This document shows positions 6,781 to 12,906 of a DNA stretch of 20,808 nucleotides, one piece after another. Position numbers and translations under genes: made by a program. A model generated the notes under the pieces. It was given only the letters and a program-made list of their open reading frames with translations, was not told the origin of the DNA and made no database searches. How positions within the stretch are numbered: position 1 is the first letter of the stretch; each line of letters begins with the position of its first letter. The stretch is taken from positions 1-20,808 of the IMG/VR virus record IMGVR_UViG_3300009183_000432; one strand, given 5' to 3'. Origin of the DNA: a virus.

Positions 6781-7158
6781 ATGGCTACTACAAACACAGC
6801 TACAACTAACATCAAAATCCAGAAGACGGTAACGGCAACCGCCGTTGCTATCTCTCGCGGTGCTCGTCTCCTGCTCAATACTAACGGTCTCGTTAGCGTT
6901 GCGGGACTTAGCATTTGCGGCGATTACGTCGCTCTGCAAGACATTCCGGCTTCCGGCACGGGCCTCGCGGCTCCTATCGGCGGCGGCGGCAGCGTGCCAG
7001 TGCTCGCTTCCGCAAACTGCACCGTTGGCGCAGCGGCTTACTCCGCAGCTTCCGGAAAAGCATCTGCAACCTCAACTAACGCCGTGCTAATCGGCAAATG
7101 GCTACAAGCTCCCTCGACCGACACCCTCGGCGTTGTTGAACTCGGCTACGTTGCTTAA
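6781..7158 (+). CDS. Head decoration protein (DUF2190-like)
   Basis: This 125-residue protein lies between the scaffold and the major capsid gene, the place of lambda gpD. It is Ala, Thr, Gly and Val rich with short beta strands: TVTATAVAISRGARLLL, then Gly-rich loops (PIGGGGSVP) and a C-terminal ...LGVVELGYVA strand. The mix of 'A-x-x-I-S-R-G' and repeated Gly-centred turns resembles small capsid cement proteins of the DUF2190 type that bind the outside of expanded heads. The start follows CCTAACTCAC, with no Shine-Dalgarno sequence. Codon choice suggests high expression. It appears distantly related to the product of 10002-10412. Confidence 0.7.
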   Translation: MATTNTATTNIKIQKTVTATAVAISRGARLLLNTNGLVSVAGLSICGDYVALQDIPASGTGLAAPIGGGGSVPVLASANCTVGAAAYSAASGKASATSTNAVLIGKWLQAPSTDTLGVVELGYVA

Positions 7159-7177
7159 TTACTAACTAACAAATACA

Positions 7178-8173
7178 ATGCCAGCATATACTAACTCAAC
7201 AGCCCGCCCTCGGCAGGAACTCGCATCCGTCATTCGTGAAGGACGCGGGATTAACAAGCTCAACATTCATTCGCAGATTCTTCCGGCCCTCCCGGTGAAC
7301 AAGCGCACGGTGCATTTGGTGAAAGCCAAGATTGCAAACGCGCAGCTTGCACGAATCTTGGATGATTACTTCATCACTGCTCCCGGCGCAAACGTCGAGC
7401 GCATGACGGCAACTCTTAACGATGACTCGTTCACCGTTACGATCCGCAAGCGCGAAATTCAAGTGCCCGACGAAGTTGAAATGGATTACGCCGATTATCT
7501 CAGCGTCGAATCCCTCATGGCAGCACAGGCCGCAGAAGCCGTGGAAATCACCACGGAGTATCTGACCGCCGCCGCGATCATGAATACGACCAACTTCGGC
7601 AGCGCAACAAACAGCGCCGTTGCTTACACGGAAGCCAACCTCGCCACGGTCAACTTCGTGCGCGATGTGTATGACTCGATTGAGCGCGTGCTGGATAAGG
7701 GCGAAGTTGCCGACACTATCGTTCTTAGCTCGCAGGTCTATAAGCGCATCCGTCGCTCGACCTTGCTGACTAACTTCGTTGTTTCCCAACTCGGCAAAGG
7801 TTACGAAGTCAACCAGAGCAATCTGCAACTCGCGTTTGCCGACGCTGGCATCAAAAAGGTGCTCATCGGCAATAGCGTCTATAACAGCGCAAGCGACGGC
7901 GCGACGGCGGTTATGTCCCGCATTTGGGGCAATACTTACGTGTGGGTCGGCGCGGCTGGGGACAGCGCAAGCGCGCAGGAAGACGGCATTGCAACGCTCC
8001 AAGGTTGCGGCGTCAATGCTTACTGGGACAGCTACACGCCCGCAGACGGCTACGGCGTGGATACCTACCGCGAAGAGAAAACGGAGTCGAACATTGTTCG
8101 CACGAAAACCTCGAAAGCGCCCTACATTGCGAACGGCAATGCGGGAGATTTGATCGCGACGCAGTTCAGTTAA
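7178..8173 (+). CDS. Major capsid protein
   Basis: The 331-residue product follows the protease, scaffold and decoration genes and has the size and composition of an HK97-fold capsid subunit. Visible parts: an N-terminal arm (first 50 residues), a beta-rich stretch with MTATLNDDSFTVTIRKRE and the acidic VPDEVEMDYADY, the long spine-like helix SVESLMAAQAAEAVEITTEY, an Asn/Thr-rich turn, and the C-terminal A-domain strands ending ...GNAGDLIATQFS. The leader is ACTAACTAACAAATACA, again without Shine-Dalgarno. Codons are strongly biased to GCC, CTC, AAC and CGC, which fits the most abundant virion protein. The family within the HK97 fold cannot be fixed by eye. Confidence 0.85.
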   Translation: MPAYTNSTARPRQELASVIREGRGINKLNIHSQILPALPVNKRTVHLVKAKIANAQLARILDDYFITAPGANVERMTATLNDDSFTVTIRKREIQVPDEVEMDYADYLSVESLMAAQAAEAVEITTEYLTAAAIMNTTNFGSATNSAVAYTEANLATVNFVRDVYDSIERVLDKGEVADTIVLSSQVYKRIRRSTLLTNFVVSQLGKGYEVNQSNLQLAFADAGIKKVLIGNSVYNSASDGATAVMSRIWGNTYVWVGAAGDSASAQEDGIATLQGCGVNAYWDSYTPADGYGVDTYREEKTESNIVRTKTSKAPYIANGNAGDLIATQFS

Positions 8174-8204
8174 GCAAACAACCGAGTAGCGATTAACTAA
8201 TTGA

Positions 8205-8238
8205 CATGCCGCTAGGGTTTAATTACTCTAGCGGCATG
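8205..8238 (+). promoter_or_regulatory. Perfect 11-bp hairpin over the endonuclease start
   Basis: CATGCCGCTAG (8205-8215) and CTAGCGGCATG (8228-8238) are exact reverse complements around a 12-base loop. The right arm ends in ATG 8236, the preferred start of the GIY-YIG gene, and the left arm contains the alternative in-frame ATG 8206. Pairing would bury both start codons. No U-run follows, so a translational block is more likely than a terminator, though partial termination after the capsid gene is possible. Confidence 0.8.
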
Positions 8239-9048
8239 ACTATTTATATATACGGTCTCTATGACCCAAGAAATGGACTGCTGAGATATGTAGGAAAAAC
8301 TAACAACATTCGCATTAGGCGCTCAGCGCATACTAGTGAAAACGGAGAGCGTTATAAGCATAATTGGGTAAAATCACTGATTAGCGTTGGTCTTAGGCCG
8401 GAGATTCGTGTTTTAGAAACAATCGAAAACAGCGACGATAAAGATTGGCAGGAAAGAGAGCGATGGTGGATTAAGTCTTCATTTGATTCCGGCGCTCCAT
8501 TAACGAATCTGCACTCAGGCGGGCGAGGCGGATTCTCAATGCACGAATCCACGAAAGACAAAATCCGCACCAAAGCGACAGGGCGCAAAATGTCACCCGA
8601 AGCGGTCGCCAAAATGAAGGCGTCGAAAGCGGCGAATCTAACGCCGGAAGTGCGCGAAAGAATAAGGCTCGCGCAGCTTGGCAAGAAGCAATCAGCGGAG
8701 ACGCGAGCAAGGCGCGCAGCGGCTATGACAGGGCGCGTAGTGTCAGAAGAAACACGGCGCAAGATAGGCGAGGCGAACAAGATTTCACGCGAGCGTTATC
8801 TTGCGGAGCATCCGCCAAAGTGCCGACAGCCGAAGGTTAAAAAAGAGCGCGCACCTATCAGCGCGGAAGCGCGGTATAAGATGCGACTAGCCAAGCTCGG
8901 CAAGCGGAAGACGGCGGAAGCAATAGAAGCCGCGCACGCTCCATTGCGAGGAAGAAAGCGCAGCGCGGAGACACGGGCGAAAATGTCACAAGCAAAGCGC
9001 GAGGGATGGGCGCGTCGAAAATTGCTTGCCAATAACCGCATCCTGTAA
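8236..9048 (+). CDS. GIY-YIG homing endonuclease with NUMOD3-type repeats
   Basis: Free-standing homing endonuclease that cuts related genomes lacking the gene and spreads by repair. The N-terminal GIY-YIG domain (residues 1-85) has IYIYGLYDP and RYVGKTNN, an Arg-rich helix IRIRRSAHT with the likely catalytic Arg, and DWQERERWWIKS with the likely catalytic Glu. Residues about 90-270 hold repeated Ser-x-Glu-x-x-x-Lys/Arg-Met/Ile units (MSPEAVAKMK, QSAETRARRA, VSEETRRKI, ISAEARYKMR, RSAETRAKMS), typical of NUMOD3 DNA-binding modules. ATG 8236 is chosen because the domain begins there; ATG 8206 would add ten residues. Base use is more A/T-rich at the 5' end than in the capsid gene, consistent with insertion. 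Confidence 0.9.
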   Translation: MTIYIYGLYDPRNGLLRYVGKTNNIRIRRSAHTSENGERYKHNWVKSLISVGLRPEIRVLETIENSDDKDWQERERWWIKSSFDSGAPLTNLHSGGRGGFSMHESTKDKIRTKATGRKMSPEAVAKMKASKAANLTPEVRERIRLAQLGKKQSAETRARRAAAMTGRVVSEETRRKIGEANKISRERYLAEHPPKCRQPKVKKERAPISAEARYKMRLAKLGKRKTAEAIEAAHAPLRGRKRSAETRAKMSQAKREGWARRKLLANNRIL

Positions 9049-9064
9049 TAGCTAGTCTGCACCT

Positions 9065-9364
9065 ATGGCAAAAGAAACACCATCAAACGACAGGCAAGTT
9101 GACGCACTTAAACGGCAGATTGCTAAACAGGAATCAGAACTAGACGCGCTCAAAGGCAAGGCGCTAACGAAGGTCGCAAAGGCCGACGATTCGTTCTCTG
9201 GATACAGCGGCAAATACAAAGACATTCGCACGGGCGAAATCGTTGCGCTAAAGGTTCTCGACGCGCATGAGGTTCGTTTTCTTCGCACGCACCTAGTCAA
9301 AGGCGAGAATACAAGCGGCGATTACACGGCGGCGGATTTCCGCAGGCTTTTTGACAAGCTCTAG
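9065..9364 (+). CDS. Hypothetical head-region protein, 99 aa
   Basis: The protein has a charged N-terminal helix likely to form a coiled coil (QVDALKRQIAKQESELDALK) and a C-terminal part with a small beta segment (YKDIRTGEIVALKVLD) and a helix ending FRRLFDKL. It lies where lambda has FI, a packaging helper that also has a helical N-terminus and a small C-terminal region, but the sequence gives no direct proof. The TAG lies at 9362-9364, one base before the next ATG at 9366, so both are probably translated together. No enzyme motif, signal or membrane segment is visible. Confidence 0.55.
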   Translation: MAKETPSNDRQVDALKRQIAKQESELDALKGKALTKVAKADDSFSGYSGKYKDIRTGEIVALKVLDAHEVRFLRTHLVKGENTSGDYTAADFRRLFDKL

Positions 9365-9365
9365 G

Positions 9366-9989
9366 ATGAAGCGGTTTTATCCACTAATTGACAACGGCAC
9401 AGGAACCATAAAGGCGCAATACTGCTACGACGCACTGGTTGCGATTGGCGGCAGGGGCGCGGTTCTAGGTAGGGTTTCTCAGCCATACCCTACAAGATCA
9501 CTTAACATGGCCACAGCAACCTTTCTTTCCACGGACTGCGAGGAAATGGTTGTCATAGATATGGACATCCATTTCACCCGCGAAGATGTGGATAAGTTGC
9601 TATCGCATGACGTTCCGCTTGTGTATGGCCTCTATCCAAAGAAAGCACTTCCGCTGCAATGGTGCGTTGCCACGTTGACCGATGAAAACCCGTTCGGCGG
9701 TGTCGAGCCGCTTGTGGAAGTCAAACGCGCAGGGCGAGGCTTTATGCGCGTGCATCGCAGCGTTTTCGAGAAGATGAAGCCGCTAGTGCCGGAGTATCAC
9801 AACCACGGGCGTCCAGAGTGGCAATTCTGGCATGAAGGGTGCGACAATGACGGAGAATGGCGAAGCGAGGACTGGTGGTTTTGCGACAACTGGCGAAAGT
9901 TAGGCGGAAAAGTATTGGTGGATCAAACTATATGCTTGCAACATATAGGCGATTACTCTTATGGTGCGCCTATTCCTAACAACTCCTAA
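9366..9989 (+). CDS. Glycosyltransferase-like protein (GT-A type)
   Basis: A 207-residue protein with features of nucleotide-sugar glycosyltransferases: MVVIDMDIHFTREDVDKLL contains a DxD-like Asp-Met-Asp for metal and nucleotide binding; VPLVYGLYPKK follows; RAGRGFMRVHRSVFEKM matches the 'Gly-Phe-Met-x-x-x-(K/R)-x-x-(V/F)-Phe' acceptor-side block; and SEDWWFCDNWRKLGG with LQHIGDYSY resembles the late Glu-Asp-x-x-Phe-Cys and His segments. A TTG at 9351 is in frame, but ATG 9366 is preferred. Located among head genes, it might modify capsid or tail proteins or a host surface glycan; the acceptor is unknown. Two CCTAAC motifs lie at its 3' end, before the next gene. Confidence 0.7.
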   Translation: MKRFYPLIDNGTGTIKAQYCYDALVAIGGRGAVLGRVSQPYPTRSLNMATATFLSTDCEEMVVIDMDIHFTREDVDKLLSHDVPLVYGLYPKKALPLQWCVATLTDENPFGGVEPLVEVKRAGRGFMRVHRSVFEKMKPLVPEYHNHGRPEWQFWHEGCDNDGEWRSEDWWFCDNWRKLGGKVLVDQTICLQHIGDYSYGAPIPNNS

Positions 9990-10001
9990 CCACATACTCA
10001 A

Positions 10002-10412
10002 ATGGCAGACTTATCACCCACAGCAGCGAACGTCCTTCAATCTTCCGGCACTTCCGTTTCAGCGGGCGTGGCGTCAACCGCAATCACTCGCGGCCAATAT
10101 GTCTATGTTTTAGCGAATGGAACAATCGGCCTCGCGGACAGCAACGGCACGACCCCAGCCAATAGCGTTGCCGGATGCTGCATCGCAGACGTCGCCACTT
10201 CGCAAACGTGCTTTTACGTGGCGTCTGATTCTGGATTCACTCCCGGCTTTACCGTGCTTGCTGGTGATACTATTTGGCTTTCAAATACTCCGGGGGCTTG
10301 CACGAAAACTTACGCAGACATTGCCAGCGGATCGACAGTTATTCCGCTCGGAGTTATGACGAGCACGACCGTGATGCGGTTTTCTCCGCTTGTTGGCGGC
10401 GTGAAGGCGTAA
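10002..10412 (+). CDS. Second decoration or head-fibre protein
   Basis: The 136-residue protein is rich in Ala, Thr, Ser, Val and Gly and made of short beta segments: GVASTAITRGQYVYVLANGT, a Cys-bearing AGCCIADVATSQTCFYV stretch, GFTVLAGDTIWLS, and a closing VIPLGVMTSTTVMRF. The 'A-I-T-R-G-x-x-V' near residue 30 and the Gly-centred turn pattern resemble the decoration protein at 6781 and DUF2190-type or head-fibre proteins. Its leader holds two CCTAAC motifs and no Shine-Dalgarno. It may sit on the outside of the capsid or stabilise it. Other small beta-sandwich virion proteins cannot be excluded. Confidence 0.55.
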   Translation: MADLSPTAANVLQSSGTSVSAGVASTAITRGQYVYVLANGTIGLADSNGTTPANSVAGCCIADVATSQTCFYVASDSGFTPGFTVLAGDTIWLSNTPGACTKTYADIASGSTVIPLGVMTSTTVMRFSPLVGGVKA

Positions 10413-10416
10413 GGCT

Positions 10417-10737
10417 ATGGCCTTGGATTTCAAGGCAGCATCGTTGCGGGCGTTTAACGCCATGCTCAGTTCGTCTATGTTTGGCGACACGCTTACATTC
10501 AACGGCAAAAGCTATTCGTGCATTGCTCCGCCGATTGAATACACGAAGCGCATGGCTAACGCGAATTATGAAGAGCAGATGCCAGCAACCTTTCAAATGC
10601 TGGCGACTGATTTCACGGCTAGTGAGATTGAGCTTAAATCCGTGTTCGCCCATAACGACAGCGCGTTTCAAGTCATCGCAATCACGCGAGACAATCGAGA
10701 CGGCAGCGTTGAACTCCGCGCCAACCTCAAGCAATGA
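10417..10737 (+). CDS. Head completion / head-tail joining protein (FII position)
   Basis: A 106-residue protein located between head decoration and tail completion genes, matching lambda FII, which closes the connector and forms the tail attachment surface. It has an N-terminal helix (FKAASLRAFNAMLS), a beta hairpin (DTLTFNGKSYSCIAPP), a loop with a Tyr/Glu-rich segment, and a final strand series (FQVIAITRDNRDGSVELRAN), consistent with the small beta-barrel of FII-like stoppers. No diagnostic motif is visible, so the call is mainly positional. Its stop overlaps the next start (ATGA at 10734-10737). Confidence 0.5.
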   Translation: MALDFKAASLRAFNAMLSSSMFGDTLTFNGKSYSCIAPPIEYTKRMANANYEEQMPATFQMLATDFTASEIELKSVFAHNDSAFQVIAITRDNRDGSVELRANLKQ

Positions 10738-11321
10738 AAAAGACTGGATTCCGCGTAGATGTTTCGACGCTTCGGAAAAAGCTGGAAGCGATGAAGCAAG
10801 TTGCGGCAATTCAGTTTAAGCCGGACGTGATGGACTACACAAAAAAAACTCTAGCGACGGCTTCGCGGATTACTCCCGTTCGTGACTTCTCTCTTATTCG
10901 TTCAAATCAAATCCAGAAAAAAGGAAACCAGTTTCAGCGATGGAAAGAGCAAGGCGGGCGCGGAAAGACAAAGGCGCAATTTCTGGCGGGCCGTGCTCCT
11001 GCTCGATTCCTTTACCGCGCTTCGTGGGGGCAGCTTGCGCGTTCGCTCGGCTTGCAGATTCCAGAAAGCCAGCAGGTCAAAAACGCTACGTCACGACGAG
11101 ACCCGATAAAAGCACCGCCTCGCGCCTACGGTCAAATACGCGGAGGAAAGCGCACGTTCTCTGTGGCCATGTTCAATCCATTTTTAGCCATGCCTTCGCG
11201 CTATAAGAAATTCACGGGCGAACAAATAATTTCCGACGCGCAGAAAAAGCATGAGCGGCAATTCCGTCGCTCAGTGAACAAAAGGCTAAAGGTCACGCTT
11301 TTTGCCATAATGAACAAATGA
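10734..11321 (+). CDS. Tail completion protein (gpZ position)
   Basis: A basic 195-residue protein with many Lys and Arg, starting in an ATGA overlap with the upstream gene and ending in another with the downstream gene. It has an N-terminal helix with Leu-Arg-Lys-Lys, a long Arg/Lys/Gln segment (KGNQFQRWKEQGGRGKTKAQ), and a C-terminal amphipathic part. In lambda Z (192 aa) lies in this slot and is required for tail completion and correct DNA positioning. Size and position agree; sequence signatures are not evident. It may instead belong to the HK97 gp10-type family. Confidence 0.5.
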   Translation: MKKTGFRVDVSTLRKKLEAMKQVAAIQFKPDVMDYTKKTLATASRITPVRDFSLIRSNQIQKKGNQFQRWKEQGGRGKTKAQFLAGRAPARFLYRASWGQLARSLGLQIPESQQVKNATSRRDPIKAPPRAYGQIRGGKRTFSVAMFNPFLAMPSRYKKFTGEQIISDAQKKHERQFRRSVNKRLKVTLFAIMNK

Positions 11322-11797
11322 GCACCGATGAAATCTTCCAGTTTGAAAACAACCTAGAGTCTGCCTTTTGCGGGATTCTGAAAACCGCCACGCCTCACGT
11401 TTATCTTTCGCGCATGGTGGACTCGGCGCAATCTCCGCGCCTAGAAATCAAAGCGACAACGGGGCAGACACAGAATCACGCCAAGCTAGCCGTTGACCGC
11501 GTGCGCTGGATTTATGACGCCTACGACGGCACGATTGAAGTGAAGGTTGTCACGAATCGCACAAGCGAAGCTAAGAGCGATGCACACGCAAAGCTAGTGG
11601 GGCAAGCGCGGGCGCGTATGCAGCTTTACTACATCACGCAGGAGTGGACTAAGCAGAACTCCCCATTGCTAGTTATGGACGTGCGCGAGGCTAGCTCTGA
11701 TACTAGCTTTGACGATGAAATGAACCTCGACACTTCTACGTTGACATTTGCAATATATTTCTCTATTAACCCTAACGCTTGGCCGACGAATCTCTAA
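11318..11797 (+). CDS. Candidate tail terminator protein (gpU position)
   Basis: The 159-residue product begins in an ATGA overlap and lies directly before the tail tube gene, where lambda U (131 aa) is. Tail terminators are hexameric caps that end tube growth. The protein starts with a helix (EIFQFENNLESAFCGILK), followed by beta strands (RLEIKATTG, TIEVKVVTN), a middle helix (SDAHAKLVGQARARMQLYY) and a last strand pair near TLTFAIYFS, which fits the alpha/beta layout of this family. No conserved catalytic motif exists to confirm it. The 3' end contains a candidate promoter (TTGACA at 11741). Confidence 0.5.
   Translation: MSTDEIFQFENNLESAFCGILKTATPHVYLSRMVDSAQSPRLEIKATTGQTQNHAKLAVDRVRWIYDAYDGTIEVKVVTNRTSEAKSDAHAKLVGQARARMQLYYITQEWTKQNSPLLVMDVREASSDTSFDDEMNLDTSTLTFAIYFSINPNAWPTNL
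11741..11769 (+). promoter_or_regulatory. Candidate promoter for the tail tube gene
   Basis: A perfect -35 TTGACA (11741-11746) and a TATTAA (11764-11769) are separated by 17 bases within the 3' end of the preceding gene. Initiation near 11776 would leave about 40 bases before ATG 11816, a leader that includes CCTAAC. The tube protein is needed in many copies, so an extra promoter would make sense. The -10 matches four of six positions. Confidence 0.4.
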
Positions 11798-11815
11798 ACC
11801 TAACCACTCACTCAC

Positions 11816-12196
11816 ATGGCAGTACCTAATCAAATTCTCGATGGAACTCCCGCTTACGGGACAACCACAATCACCATTAACGCCGTTACCTACATCGTCA
11901 ATAAAAAGACGATCACGCCCAACTGGTCGTCCACGGAAGATTTCACGGCGGCAGGATTACCTAACCGCAAGCATTGGACGAAGGGTCGCTATACTTGGCA
12001 GGCCGAATTGCAGCTTGCCAGCGGCTCGACAGCGTTTCCTGCGCCGGGTGCAACCTTCACCGATACACCGCCGAACGAAACTGGCGCGATTACCTTTGCC
12101 GTAACGACCGTTCCTTACGAAGAGGACAACACTCCCGGAGGAATCCGCGTTGTGAACGTCACGGCGGAGAGCGGCACAAGCTTCACCACGGTCTAA
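11816..12196 (+). CDS. Major tail tube protein (candidate)
   Basis: A 126-residue, beta-rich protein that begins MAVPNQILDGTPAYGTTTIT and continues with strands such as VTYIVNKKTITPNW, YTWQAELQLASGS and GAITFAVTTVP. Size, Thr/Ala/Pro content and position, before the tail assembly and tape genes, fit a siphovirus tail tube subunit (lambda V is 246 aa, but many tube proteins are 120-180). The codon choice is C-rich and biased, as in the capsid gene. The leader is CCTAACCACTCACTCAC, with no Shine-Dalgarno. Its start (VPN-Q-I-L-D-G) is similar to that of the protein at 15024 (SVPNKIRDGDW), hinting at common ancestry of the first segment. Confidence 0.65.
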   Translation: MAVPNQILDGTPAYGTTTITINAVTYIVNKKTITPNWSSTEDFTAAGLPNRKHWTKGRYTWQAELQLASGSTAFPAPGATFTDTPPNETGAITFAVTTVPYEEDNTPGGIRVVNVTAESGTSFTTV

Positions 12197-12200
12197 TAAT

Positions 12201-12905
12201 GTGGCAGGTCAATCTTGCATCCACGGCTTTGATGACGCGATAGCGAGCGAAAGGCGCGACCGTTCCAAGGCGTTGCTTGGACTCCCTGAGTTGATCGGCG
12301 GCATCGTTTGTATGCCCTTGACGCTTCGCCGTTTTGAGTGGTTGCGCGCGTATGATTCGCCGTTCGTTTGTGGCGGGAAGATTACAGACGCGGCGGTGCT
12401 GCAATTCCTTTGGTTTATTTCGCCTTTATTTCCGTTTGATGCCGTGCAGGATGGGCGAGATGCTTTCATTGAAACAAACGCGACCTTGGACGTTGTGGCA
12501 GCATTGGAGGGCATAGACGCATTTCTTGACGCGGCGTTTCTCGATGCTCCTACTGGTTCAACGTGCAAGCCGTATTACTCGCCAACTGCGGGCTTGTATC
12601 ACAGCCTAAATGAAAGCTATCCATCCGGAGAATGGACATTGGAGCGCGTGCTAGATTCGCCGCTGAACGTCATTTATCAGCTAATCAAAGCGGCGGATCG
12701 TTCTCGCGGTTGCGTAGTAGTCAATCGCAGAAGTGACGAGATTGCTAGCAAATGGGGCGATGCGCTCGAAACAATCACAAAGCCGGAGAAAACCGTTGTG
12801 CGCGAGATTAACCGCAAGCGAAAGCAAGGCTATCTCCTAGTCAGCCAGCCGTCACGCAATCGAGACGGCACTTACTCTTTTTCAATGCAGAAACCTAACA
12901 ACTAA
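12201..12905 (+). CDS. Probable tail assembly chaperone-region protein
   Basis: The 234-residue product occupies the G/GT position between tube and tape measure genes. The first 100 residues include VCMPLTLRRFEWLRAYDSPF, a 'pLT-x-x-r-x-x-w-L' style segment of tail assembly proteins, and a hydrophobic FLWFISPLFPF; the C-terminus is basic. The start is GTG 12201; ATG 12199 is in another frame and closes after 14 codons. No slippery heptamer or shifted second ORF of suitable length is apparent, so the lambda-type G-GT frameshift is not supported. The stop lies one base before ATG 12907. Confidence 0.5.
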   Translation: MAGQSCIHGFDDAIASERRDRSKALLGLPELIGGIVCMPLTLRRFEWLRAYDSPFVCGGKITDAAVLQFLWFISPLFPFDAVQDGRDAFIETNATLDVVAALEGIDAFLDAAFLDAPTGSTCKPYYSPTAGLYHSLNESYPSGEWTLERVLDSPLNVIYQLIKAADRSRGCVVVNRRSDEIASKWGDALETITKPEKTVVREINRKRKQGYLLVSQPSRNRDGTYSFSMQKPNN

Positions 12906-12906
12906 G

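Noticed and set aside
7196-8002. 268-residue open frame on the minus strand over the major capsid gene
   Set aside because: It is antisense to a highly biased coding gene, has no neighbours on that strand, and shows a Cys/His/Arg-rich composition typical of shadow frames.
8201-8229. TTGACA before the endonuclease as a promoter
   Set aside because: No adequate -10 box exists at 16-18 bases; the -35-like hexamer overlaps the hairpin arm. TTTAAT at 8218 is only 11 bases away.
9387-9420. TTGACA in the glycosyltransferase gene as a promoter
   Set aside because: No -10 match at proper spacing and it lies just inside the coding sequence of a continuing gene.
12201-12905. Lambda-type G-GT programmed frameshift in the tail assembly gene
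   Set aside because: No slippery heptamer with a second overlapping reading frame of suitable length was seen; the following gene starts cleanly after the stop.
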